From contig NC_067135.1 of assembly GCF_021347895.1 (NCBI RefSeq), positions 1,399,820-1,463,819 of the forward strand: a stretch of 64,000 bases of DNA, read 5' to 3'. Both the position numbers and the translations under genes were made by a program. Under the pieces are notes generated by a model, which saw only the letters and a program-made list of their open reading frames with translations, was not told the DNA's origin and did not search any database. Positions 33,218 through 44,130 of the stretch are shown piece by piece. Source of the stretch: Acanthochromis polyacanthus. Its lineage: Eukaryota > Chordata > Actinopteri > Pomacentridae. Position 1 is the first letter of the stretch, and each line of letters begins with the position of its first letter.

Positions 33218-34045
33218 TAGAGATGATAATCGAGAACCGGTTCCTCGATGCCATCGATAAGAAATGGATCGATTTCCCGGAATCGAATGCCGTTTTGAGA
33301 ACCGGTTCCCGTTATCGATGCCTTGACGTCACTTTCACTGCCCTTACTGCTTTCACTTCATCCTGCCGTCGCAATTTCTCTCTTCGAATTTCCCAACTAA
33401 CAACCTCCAAACCACAACTCTAAAAACGACTTACACTCTGCTGCACTTCACATACATACCTGTGCTACATCTGCGATTTTATTCTGCTGGAGACCACAGC
33501 CAGCTGAACGCCACCCTCATTTCCATCTCAGAGCTAGCATGATATGGCTAGCTTCCACGCACGACCGTTAACACGTTACTAATACATAAAAACGTTGGAC
33601 CCAGAGAGCTGGTGGGCAAATACAGACCTATGGACATTCACTGCTGCCCGTATGTCATTCTTTTAAAAAATAATAAAGGAAAAACGTTCTGTCTCTCCAA
33701 ACTGAACTCTGTCACTAGCCTCGTTGCGAGAATGGGGCGGTAATGCACCAAAGTGATGGATGCCAACCGTCATAAAACCAATGAAGAAGAAGAAGCCTCG
33801 TGAGACCTGCCGCATTCAGTTGCGTGGGTGCAGTTGTCGTGAGATTAGAGCCCACAGCAGGAACAATCCATGGAGCGGAAGAAGCGATCGCGGGCATGGC
33901 TTCACTTTTTCAAGAGAAACGAGGAAAAGGCTGAATGTAATCACTGTGACGCTGCATTGAAAAGAGAATCTATAAGGAATCGAATCGATAAGTGGCATCA
34001 ATAATGGCATTGACATCGATAATTTCTTATCAATTATCATCCCTA
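33218..34045 (+). mobile_element. hAT DNA transposon, internally deleted
   Basis: Terminal inverted repeats: TAGAGATGATAATCGA at 33218 and the complement of TAGGGATGATAATTGA at the right end (14 of 16 match). An exact 8-bp target duplication CTTTAACC flanks it (33210-33217 and 34046-34053), the hAT signature. ATCGAT-rich subterminal sequence is present on both sides. Only an N-terminal BED-finger remnant of the transposase survives (33870-33960), so the 828-bp copy is non-autonomous. Confidence 0.92.
33870..33995 (+). pseudogene. hAT transposase fragment: partial BED zinc finger
   Basis: From ATG at 33870 the frame reads MERKKRSRAWLHFFKRNEEK then AECNHCDAALK. This is the start of a BED zinc finger (aromatic W..FF and the first cysteine pair), the DNA-binding domain at the N-terminus of hAT transposases. 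The second ligand pair and the catalytic domain are missing. The frame runs straight into ATCGAT-rich subterminal sequence and stops, so an internal deletion joined the 5' coding region to the 3' end. Confidence 0.85.
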
Positions 34046-34063
34046 CTTTAACCCATCAACACC

Positions 34064-34740
34064 AGGATGTCCTGACCAAGCTTATTTCTTTGTCAGCAAA
34101 ATAGTTTTAGGACATTTATGGAGTCCTTTCTGAGATAATAATTTGAACTAAAACTCAGTTCTAATCAGTCCAGAAGCAATCTAAAACCAGTTTAAAACCA
34201 GTCTAGAACCAGTCCAAAACCAGTGTGAAATGAATCCAAAACCAGTCTAAAGTCAGAACCACAAACTAGACCAAAACCAGTCTGACCAGTCAATTTCAAA
34301 TCCAACACAAAGTTTCTCGATCAAGTTTATTTCTTTGTCCCCAAACTGATTTTAGTACATTTATGGAGTCCTTTACAAGACCATTTTCCAAGATAATAAT
34401 TCAGAACCAACACTGAATTAAAACCAATGTAAAGCAGTCTAAAACCAGTTTAGAACCAGTCCAAAACCAGTGCAAAATGAAAACCAAAACCCATCAAAAC
34501 TAGTTAGTCAGTCCAAAGTCAGACCCGCAAACTAGACCAAAACCAGTCTGACACCAGTGCAAGATCAAGTCCAAACACCTGTAAAACCAGTTAAAAATCA
34601 AGTTAGTCAAAATGAAACCCCAAACCAGTGAAACATCTCTCTAGGATCAGACCAAAATCTGTCAAATTTCAAATCCAAATCTACTATAAACCCAGTGTAA
34701 AACCAGTCTAGAATCAACACCAATCGAGACCAGTTTGGTG
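34064..34740 (+). repeat. Two-copy tandem duplication plus AACCAGTCT minisatellite
   Basis: AAGCTTATTTCTTTGTCAGC at 34078 recurs as AAGTTTATTTCTTTGTCCCC at 34323 (offset 245). The following TTTATGGAGTCCTTT and GATAATAATT segments also recur. Each copy ends in short units of AAAACCAGTCTAGAACCAGT. The block starts immediately after the hAT target duplication. Confidence 0.85.
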
Positions 34741-34779
34741 TAAAATCAAGTCCTTTGATTCATTCTATTTCATCTGCAG

Positions 34780-35250
34780 CTTGTTTTTCTAGATAATTTA
34801 ACTCTTTTATTATAACGTTGATGCTCCGTTCACAGCTGCCACTTAGCAAACTGAGATAACATCACTGAGTCTATAAATACGGCTGACGTTTATCTCTCCG
34901 TCAATATGTGAGTATTTTTATGGCGTTATTTGACACCATAAACAAGTAGAATAAGCGCCTGTCTGAAACACGTTTTAAGAGCTCTCTCGGTTTATATCCG
35001 GTGACGCCATGCAGCAGAATCATCCGTCAGTTGGGGCGCCGCGGAGCGTTAACGACCTGACCGGACTGGATTTATCTTCCAGGACTGAGTGGAAGGTGGA
35101 GGTCAGATCCACCGTCTGAGGTTCTGCTCTCATTATTCAGCAGCAGATATTTATGAGATCGATCCATCGCACTATTTTCCAGGCAGAAAGAGCTCATTGG
35201 TGCAATTTACAGCTCATCAGAGGTCAGGGGGCGTCGGCCTGTGATGACAT
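34780..35250. other. Candidate conserved non-coding block
   Basis: High-complexity sequence with CAGCTGCCACTTAGCAAACTG, ATTTATGAGATCGATCCATC and GGCAGAAAGAGCTCATTGG. There is no repeat, frame or splice signal. I infer a possible enhancer from its texture alone. Confidence 0.3.
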
Positions 35251-35504
35251 CATAGAGGGGGAACAACAGTGGTCGCTAAGGAAACCATGATTTCACCAAA
35301 TCACCAGGTTCAGTCTTTAGACTGTGACCCGTGGAGAGGATGTAAAACTGATTTAGATGCAGTTTTTAACAGAACTCAAATGTTATTTTTTTGTTATTTT
35401 TGTAAAAGCTCTTTATTTTACCAGCTAAGATCAGCTGAGAACAATTTCTCATTTACAACGACAACCTGGCAAGAAGCCCCAGCAAGAAGAAAGATCAGTT
35501 TACC

Positions 35505-36290
35505 ACAGATCAGAATGATTGGACTGATCCAGCAGAGGACACAATTTTAGTTATTGTTCCTTGTAAATTAAAAAAAAACTAACAAATTGTTCAGGTGTTG
35601 ATGGTCTAGTGTCCCCAGAAAGTTCCTGTAAGTGGATATGAATGGCTCCATGTTTCTACTAAAATCCAGTCTCTGGTCCACATTTCTCCAACTGTTGAGG
35701 CTCTAACATCAGTAGAACCTGATGTGTTAAAGTTTGACCAGACAAGGTTCCAGTTCCAGGTCACAAAATGTTTTGTAATTGTCCTTAATGACTTAAAATG
35801 TGTCTAAGACGCCTTATCAGTCTGTGAAAATGATTCTAAAACGTTCTAAATTAAACCAAATGGCCTAAAATTGTCCAAAAATGTCCAAAATGTCTCCAGG
35901 AATGACTTAAAATGACTCAAAATTGTCCAGAATAACAATAACGAATCAATATTGGCCACTGAAAATGGAAAAAGGGCATTTTAAAAAAAATCAAAGTTAG
36001 TGTTAGTCTCCATAAAGTTCCTGTAAGTGTTTATCTATGGATGGATCCATGTTTCTACTAAAATCCAGTCTTTGGTCCACATTTCTGTAACATCAGTAGA
36101 ACCTGATGGTTAATGTTTGACCAGACAAGGTTCCAGTTCCAGGTCCCAAAATGTCTCAGAATTGTCCTTAATGACTTGAAACTCGTCCACGATACCTTAA
36201 CATTCAGCGAAAATGATTCTAAAACGAGTCTTTGATAAGACAAGGTTCCTTTTTTAGCTGTTTAGACTAAGTGTTGCTGTGGACTCCTTG
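35505..36290 (+). repeat. Dispersed family R1, duplicated copy
   Basis: Two direct copies, about 35611-35848 and 36004-36226, share AAGTTCCTGTAAGTG, CATGTTTCTACTAAAATCCA, ACATCAGTAGAACCTGATG and TTTGACCAGACAAGGTTCCA. GTCCAAAATG units fill the gap. The 5' part (GATCCAGCAGAGGACACA) matches 40380 onward. Confidence 0.85.
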
Positions 36291-39218
36291 GTGTCGTTCT
36301 TGTACAGGATTCGTTTTTTGTGTCCAGAACTCTCCAGTTATGTAAAGCGCTGCTTGCTCAGTATTTTCTTTTACTTGCTGAACTTGATAATTTAGTTTTT
36401 TAAACAATAAATAAGTACAGTGTTCTGTGTTTGTTGTGGGAGAGCTGCTTCTGCTTTGAGCTGTAAAGTGATGATTTGATGCAGATAACCGAATAGATGG
36501 ACTATTTACACAGAAACAGACTTTAGGTGCATAAATATCAGAGTCAATAAAACGTGGGTTGTGATGGAATCAGAAGAAGCTGAGACAGAGAAATGAACCG
36601 TCTTCTTTTCCAAACCAGCAGAAAGCAGCAGCCTGCCTCTACGCCGGCTGATCTATGGTTCCTGGTCATGTGCTCGGCTGAATCCCAGACCACCATGATG
36701 TCATATCTGTCTGGCCTGCTAATGAGCGATAGAAAAAGCCACTGACCTCAGCGTTACAGTAAATCTAGTTGTTGTTGGGTTTTACCATGAAGAGGAGCAG
36801 CTCCAGACGCTGAACTCGACCCGCGGCGTTGATGTACGGTGAATTATGCAGGATTACCGTCGCAGAGGGCACGAGGAGACGCTCTTCATAACGGAAATCA
36901 TGATGATCTCTCATGGTTTTTGAATGAGGGTTGTAGAGAACATTAATGGAAGCACCAACATTTATGACTTTCCCTTTAATAAATCGCAGCGACGAGTCGA
37001 GTTCAATCCACTGAGCTCACATGTCGTCCTGTTGTCCGTCCACGGAGCTGCTGGAAAGACGTCAGGAAGGTGGAGAAGTTTCTGCTCCAGCTGTCCTCCT
37101 CCTCCTGTGTCTAATATGCTGCTCCAGGTGGTCCGTCCCTTATTGTCTTCCCCAGGTGTCTCAATAATAAGACGCTGAGAGACGCGTCAGATTCCTGGAG
37201 GGATGAAGTGTGGACGTTTGGTGGGACAGATCCAGATGAGGTGATGTGCAGGTATTATGTTCAGGTGCAGCTTTAATCAGAGCGTCACTCATCCCTTCCT
37301 CTCATCCCTCCTTCATTTCTGTCCTCACCACATGAAACCTTCTCACATATAAACAACCAGAAGCAGCATCTTTTACTCCTCACCGTCTGTCTTTCATCGA
37401 GGTGTCCTCCATCTGTCCTCGCCTTCGTTTTAACGTCCACAAACCTGGTTTGTTCTCGTCATTATCAGATAATTACCTTCGTTCTCACAGCAGTTGAACT
37501 TTTACACACTTTTCTCTCAGCGCCTTGAACTTCTGCTGCAGGTTGCTGCTCATGTCAAACTGTTATTTCTGGTTTCTGAGGACAAAGAACGATGTTATTC
37601 TCTTTATTATCTCTTTAATGGGGCTCACAATATGTCCAGTTATTCCCATCTAAGAGTGCAGAAACCACAAATACATTAGTTTCTGCAGCATAACAAGAAA
37701 ATCCATAAAAAAGTGAAAATCTGAGACCAAGAAAACCACGAAAATAATCTGTGGAAAAACAGTGGAATCCTGTAAAATTATCAGACTATAAAACTGTAAC
37801 TGTAAAATGATTGTATTTCCAGCTAATTTAAATACAGTACAGGCAGTGTCATTTTATGAGCATATATTGTTAGAAAAAAACCAAATTGTTATTTAGAAAG
37901 TACAGATTTGGCCTGATTTTGTTGTTTTTTAATACCAATAAATACAAATTTTTACTGTTTTTTAATGTGTTTTTACCAGATATTATCTATAATTTAAAAC
38001 CGTGGAAGATCTGTACAATAACAGTTTAAATACGTCCTTCATGTCCATAATTTTTTCACTCAAATAACAGCAGATCTTTGTAAAATAAATACAGGATGTA
38101 GAAGTGGGAGACTATGTTCATCCTAAAGGGTTAAACAACTTTTAATACTGTAAAGATGGACAGCGACTTTATATTTATCATTTGCACTTTAAAGACCTGT
38201 AACTTTGAAAATGTTCATTAAATATTCATAGCATGAAGGTAAAACTTTGCATTACTTCTTGAAATATACTAAAATAACCATAAAGAAAGCGCTACAGGGG
38301 AACTTTTTCATGAAATATTTCCGTGTAATTTATGTAAATGAGAAAAAAAGGCCCAAAGAAAAGTAAAATTAGCGACATCCAGCTGTTTATTTAGTTCTGT
38401 AATCTATTCTAGGAGAAAGAAAGACTCTTTTTTTTCTATTTTTTGTAGATCTTTGCTGATGTTTCCCTCTTCCAGCCACTGGAGGTCGTGTTGCCCCTCC
38501 CAGTTACCCTCCTCATCCCTGTTTGCCCCGTAGATCCCTCCGTCCTCAGAGGTCGGCTGCTGGTTGTTCTGTTGTCGTGTTGTTGTCGTGCTGTTGTCGT
38601 GTTTTTGTCGTGTTGTTCCTCTGGTTGTCTGACCTTCACCGTCTGTTTGGCTTCATCAGGACTTTTTGCACTTCTCTGCTCACTGAAAAAATAAATAAAT
38701 TAAGAAGTAAAAACTAAACTCTGTCAGAATACTGCAACTGTAAAGACAGTGAAAACAGCAACAAATGTTTTTAAAATAATTACATTAATTAACAATTAGC
38801 TAATTTAAAAAACATTGAAAATAGTTTATTTTTACTCTTACACACTGTAAAATCAGAAATTTGTAAAACAAAAAAAAAATACAGATTTTTGATACGGATG
38901 TTATTTATAATTTTGGCCTGTGTCTGTCTTTTTTTTTTTTTTTTTTTTTTTTTTTGCATATTTTTCTGTAATTTAACAGAACAGGAAAAATCTGTAAAAT
39001 TAAAATTTAAACACTGATTTACCATTTTTTAGTATATTTTTAAAAATAAATAACATCAAATATCTGTAAAAGAGCCACTTTTTGCTGATTTAATTACAGT
39101 AAAAGTTTTTTATTTATATACATATTTACAGATTTTTGATGTTTAGTGTAATTTTTGATACTCAACACGTAAATTGGTCATTTATTTGTCTGTGATTTTA
39201 CTCGATATATAAATGCTA
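36291..39218. other. Intergenic stretch
   Basis: No gene is seen. 37680-38120 and 38690-39170 are AT-rich with CTGTAAAAT/ATAACAG motifs, as in other AT blocks of this window, and include a poly(T) run of about 25 at 38931-38955. A TTGTTGTCGTG-type short tandem lies at 38560-38615. The moderately complex 36600-37250 block shows no coding homology. Confidence 0.5.
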
Positions 39219-39983
39219 GGCAGTAGTAGGACAGTACTACAGTATTATATTATTACAGTATTATATTATCACAGTATTACAGCAGTAGGACAGTATTATA
39301 TTATTACAGTATTATATTATTACAGCAGTAGGACAGTATTATATTATTACAGTATTATATTATTACAGTAGTAGGACAGTATTATATTATTACAGTATTA
39401 TATTATTACAGCAGTAGGACAGTATTATATTATTACAGTAGTAGGACAGTATTATATTATTACAGTATTATATTATTACAGTATTATATTATTACAGCAG
39501 TAGGACAGTATTATATTATTACAGCAGTAGGACAGTATTATATTATTACAGCAGTAGGACAGTATTATATTATTACAGTATTATATTATTACAGTATTAT
39601 ATTATTACAGCAGTAGGACAGTATTATATTATTACAGTATTATATTATTACAGTATTATATTATTACAGCAGTAGGACAGTATTATATTATTACAGCAGT
39701 AGGACAGTATTATATTATTACAGCAGTAGGACAGTATTATATTATTACAGTATTATATTATTACAGTATTATATTATTACAGCAGTAGGACAGTATTATA
39801 TTATTACAGTATTATATTATTACAGCAGTAGGACAGTATTATATTATTACAGTATTATATTATTACAGCAGTAGGACAGTATTATATTATTACAGTATTA
39901 TATTATTACAGTATTATATTATTACAGCAGTAGGACAGTATTATATTATTACAGTATTATATTATTACAGCAGTAGGACAGTG
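39219..39983. repeat. Composite AT-rich minisatellite
   Basis: An array of two modules, CAGTATTATATTATTA (16 bp) and CAGCAGTAGGA (11 bp), in varying order (mostly one or two extra 16-bp modules per 27-bp pair). About 765 bp with very little point variation. Confidence 0.97.
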
Positions 39984-40364
39984 CTGCAGTCAGTGCTGTC
40001 GTCTTTTCCTGTCCAGGATAATGGGAGTCCTGGGAATGCTGCTGTCTTCACATAAACTCTGATTAGAGATGCTTCTCTCTTTCACATGTGTTTATTGTGG
40101 AGCTGAATTCCTCCTCAGAGCTACAGGAGCCGATTCCACGCTTTGCTTCCTGATAAAAAATAAACCCTTTTCTGCAACTTAAACACCTTAATTCTGATTA
40201 ATCAATGAATGCATTAAAAGTAATAATGCATTTAATCACACCTTTTTCAGATCCATAATTGTGGCACATCAGTATTCATGCTTATATTTTCACTCTTATA
40301 AAGAAAAAGAAGCGTGTGAAGCCATTTTACAGGTTCAGTATCTCCAGACAGAAAAGTTTACTGA

Positions 40365-40650
40365 AGAACAGAATGACTGATCCAGCAGAGGACACAGTTC
40401 TAGTTATTGGTCCTTGGAAATGGAAAAAGAAAAACTGACAAACTGTTTAGAGTTTGGTAGTTAGTGTCTCCATGAAGCTCCTGAGAGTCTATGTAAAAGG
40501 ATGGATCCATGTTTCTACTAAAATCCAGTCTTCTGTTGAGGCTCTAACATCAGCAGAATTTCCAGAGAGGTTCCAGTTTTTAGATATTTAGTCTAAATGT
40601 TGATGAGGACTCGTTGGTAGGAACCTACACTGGTGTTCTGGGTTTGATAT
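40365..40650 (+). repeat. Dispersed family R1 copy
   Basis: GATCCAGCAGAGGACACAGT, TTGGTCCTTGGAAATGG, ATGGATCCATGTTTCTACTA and GAGGCTCTAACATCAGCAGA follow the order seen at 35520-35710. Confidence 0.85.
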
Positions 40651-41514
40651 CTTCAGAAGGATCACGTCTAGAAGATGAATCTGGTTTGATGTTTTTACCT
40701 GAACCCCAAACTTTGGTGTTGGTTCTGGTTTTAATGTAAAGATTGACCGGAAACTCTGAAATTATTCCTCGTGTGAAGGTAAAACTTTACATCATTAAAT
40801 GAAGATCCAGCTGATCCTGAGGAGGAATTTGATCAGATTTGGTTGACTTTCAGTGAAATATTTCTTCTTTAAGTGAGTCTCTGCTGGGTTGTAGAGTTCT
40901 GGACGGGGTTCAAGACTCCTCACAGAAACTAACACGACCCACATGTGTCAGATTCAGACAGGCGAACAGAAGTGTAAATCTTTACAGACGTGACGTGTGG
41001 GTTTACCATGGAGATGTTGTTGGCTGAGAGGAGTCCACATTGTGTTTTGGTGCATCTTCTTCACCTCTGACCTCTGGATTCATGTCGACGCTGCAGCATG
41101 GAAGCTGGTTCTGCTGAAATGTAGAAATGTCAGAGCGTTAGCAGGCGGGTAACGTGATCCTCAGAGTGTCGGCCTCTGGGGCTCCATTTGGATCTGAGAA
41201 GAGAAGCTTTGTGTGTTCAGAGGCAGCTTTTATGTTGCTGTGCGTATTTATGTGTGTGTGGATGATTGAAATTCCATTTTCTCTCTGGATTACTGCGGGA
41301 ACAACCAAACTGGGGATTTGTTCAACCTTTACCGACACAAACGATTACAGAAAACATGAAAAATCGGACACTTATATGTGTAGCAATTAAACCGTTTTTG
41401 GTCTTTAGATGTGAAAACTAGGGTTCCCTCTTTCCGAAATGACTTTTCCACATGTAGGTTTCTCTGAATCCATTATAAATCCATCACAGTTCTTTTTCTA
41501 CAGCAATGTTCTTC
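40651..41514. other. Intergenic stretch
   Basis: No gene is seen. The frames at 41154-41390 and its antisense have no known domain. Confidence 0.5.
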
Positions 41515-41851
41515 CTTCATATTTTTCAGAGTTACAGACCCTTGAAGTCCGCAGAGGTGGGTCCACATTTATCACGATGAAGTGATGAGGTTCAGAAATG
41601 AATGGAAAAGTCCATTTTTGTGAACATCATCACTTCATCAGTCCAGCAGATAGAACCATGACATTAGGAGGAAAGTTAAACACCATTTTTCCACAACGGT
41701 ATCAAAATAGTTGAAGGAATCTTGTCTATCAGATGATCCTGGTGTCTTCTGGTTGTAAAAATGCTCCTTTCTTTGTCTACAACTTGTTCTGACCAAACCA
41801 CCTATCACACATGCTGATATGAGCCTTAAAGTTTACCCACAATGCACTGCA
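41515..41851. repeat. Mosaic of families R2 (reversed) and RY (forward)
   Basis: 41515-41690 contains the reversed R2 core (CATCAGTCCAGCAGATAGAACC). 41728-41851 contains RY (GATCCTGGTGTCTTCTGG to GTTTACCCACAATGCACT). R3 units follow and are interrupted by the helicase-bearing transposon. Confidence 0.8.
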
Positions 41852-41910
41852 TAAAAACACTAAAACTTCTCCAAAGTGTCTCAAGATTTGTCCAAAATGA
41901 CTCAAAACCT

Positions 41911-42474
41911 GTAGCCTAGCCGTGCTAGACAACCCACGGCAACGAATTTAATTCTCTGCCAGGGTGGGTCTAGTTACCCTCCATAAGGCTGGATGCTCCT
42001 AAAACTGGCCGGACCAATCACCATGAAGTGTAGAGTCAGAAGGCGGGCGTAACTAAGTGACGACAGAGGCGTGACGATTCTGACAGAAACAACCGGCGCA
42101 CATAAACAGTTATCTTTGGACTCGGCTTTGGCCACAGCCCTTAAAGATTTGAAGCTAAAATTCAAACTTGAAAGATAATCAAAGGACGGCACTGAAGTGT
42201 TTCATTGAGAAGAAAGACGTATTTGGACTTATGCCAACGGGATATGGCAAATCCTTAATATACCATTGGCTCCGCTGGTTGGGAAGCTAATGGGACTTAG
42301 CCACAATCCGCCAGGGCTCTAGGAACTACGTCAGCCTATTCTTGTGTTGATTGGTGTATACCTACCCAATTGCTGCAGAGTGATTTGAAAGACAACCTTT
42401 TAGCCCGCCTCCCTCCCTGTCGAGCGGTCCTAGACCCTGTGTCTTCAGAACATGGTCTAGCGCGGCTAGGCTAC
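41911..42474 (+). mobile_element. Non-autonomous DNA element carrying a helicase fragment
   Basis: Terminal inverted repeats GTAGCCTAGCCGTGCTAGAC (41911-41930) and GTCTAGCGCGGCTAGGCTAC (42455-42474) match at 19 of 20 positions. AAAACC lies on both sides as a short direct repeat, consistent with a target duplication, and the insertion splits a run of R3 units. Internally it carries a frameshifted piece of a RecQ-like helicase reading frame. The superfamily is not assigned: the duplication length is ambiguous (5 to 7 bp). Confidence 0.88.
42153..42313 (+). pseudogene. RecQ-like helicase fragment with Walker A, frameshifted
   Basis: The frame reads NLKDNQRTALKCFIEKKDVF, then GLMPTGYGKSLIY. After a one-base deletion at about 42264-42266 it continues in the next frame as LAPLVGKLMGLSHNPP. 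This is the helicase motif I region (Q-motif-like NQ, Walker A TGYGKS) of the RecQ family. Loss of one base in the codon after IY (expected CAG) breaks it. Fish genomes carry many such PTGxGKSLIYQLAPLV copies (from memory), so it came with a mobile element. Nothing beyond motif I is present. Confidence 0.85.
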
Positions 42475-42737
42475 AAAACCCGTCTAAAAGACAAAAACTT
42501 CCCAAAAAATGATTCAGCTCTTGTCCAAAATGACAAAAAAAATCTCTAAAATTAATAAAATTATTCTGTCCTTAATAATAATAACACAGCCCTGCATATT
42601 CACGTTTTAATATAAAAAGTTTTTTGTCCTCCAAGGGCCTGACAGAAAAGTTCTTTTGTGAGTTAAAGTCAGAACAGAACCACTGCGTTAAAGGTGAGAT
42701 TCAGCAGAGGTTACTGCGGTCACATGACATCACCGCT

Positions 42738-42754
42738 CTGTGTGTGTGTGTGTG

Positions 42755-42789
<35 letters not shown>

Positions 42790-43041
42790 TGTGTTGTGTG
42801 TGGTGTTGTGTGTGTTACTGTGTGTGTGTGTGTGTGTGTGTTGTTTGTGTGTTACTGTGTGTGTGTTACTGTGTGTGTTAGTGTGTGTGTGTGTGTGTGT
42901 TAGTGTGTGTGTGTTACTGTGTGTGTTACTGTGTGTGTGTGTGTGTTACTGTGTGTGTTAGTGTGTGTGTGTGTGTGTGTGTGTTAGTGTGTGTGTGTGT
43001 TACTGTGTGTGTTACTGTGTGTGTGTGTGTTACTGTGTGTG

Positions 43042-43073
<32 letters not shown>

Positions 43074-44118
43074 GTGTTGTGTGTGTGTGTGTGTTAGTGT
43101 GTGTGTGTGTTACTGTGTGTGTGTGTGTTACTGTGTGTGTGTGTGTTGTGTGTGTGTGTGTGTGTTACTGTGTGTGTGTTACTGTGTGTTACTGTGTGTT
43201 ACTGTGTGTGTTGTGTGTGTGTGTGTGTTACTGTGTGTGTGTGTGTGTTACTGTGTGTGTGTGTGTTACTGTGTGTGTGTGTTACTGTGTGTGTGTTGTG
43301 TTACTGTGTGTGTGTGTTGTGTGTGTGTGTGTTTACTGTGTGTTACTGTGTGTTACTGTGTGTGTGTGTGTGTGTGTTACTGTGTGTGTGTGTTACTGTG
43401 TGTGTGTGTGTGTTTGTGTGTTACTGTGTGTGTGTGTTGTTACTGTGTGTTACTGTGTGTGTTGTGTGTTACTGTGTGTGTGTGTGTTACTGTGTGTTAC
43501 TGTGTGTGTGTGTGTTACTGTGTGTGTGTGTGTGTTACTGTGTGTGTTACTGTGTGTGTGTGTGTGTTACTGTGTGTGTGTGTGTGTGTTACTGTGTGTT
43601 ACTGTGTGTTACTGTGTGTGTTACTGTGTGTGTGTGTGTGTTACTGTGTGTGTGTGTTACTGTGTCGTTCTGGTTGTGTTATGTTGTGTGTTACTGTGTG
43701 GTGGTGGTGTAGTTACATGTGTGTGTGTGTGTTTACTGTGTGTTGTGTGTGTTACTGTGTGTGTTTACTGTGTGTGGTTTAGTGTGTGTTACTGTGTTGT
43801 GTGTGTGTTACTGTGTGTTACTGTGTGTGTTACTGTGGTGGTTACTGTGTGTACTGGTGTGCTTACTTGTGTGTGTTACTGTGTGTGTTACTGTGTGTGT
43901 ACTGTGTGTTTACTGTGTGGTGTTACTGTGTGTTACTGTGTGTGTTACTGTGTGTGTTACTGTGTGTTACTGTGTGTGTTACTGTGTGTTACTGTGTGTT
44001 ACTGTGTGTTACTGTGTGTGTACTGTGTGTGTTACTGTGTGTTGTTACTGTGTGTGTTACTGTGTGTGTGTTACTGTGTGTTACTGTGTGTTACTGTGTG
44101 CGTTACTGTGTGTGTGTG
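42738..44118. repeat. (TG)n / TGTGTTAC complex microsatellite
   Basis: About 1.4 kb of G and T with TTAC punctuation: runs of TG broken by TGTGTGTTACTGTGTG. The spacing of TTAC shortens to about 10-12 bp towards the right end. Long open frames rich in V, C, Y and L on the plus strand result from the lack of stop codons. The sequence is strongly strand-asymmetric and can adopt Z-DNA. Confidence 0.97.
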
Positions 44119-44130
44119 TTCAGCCTGTAA

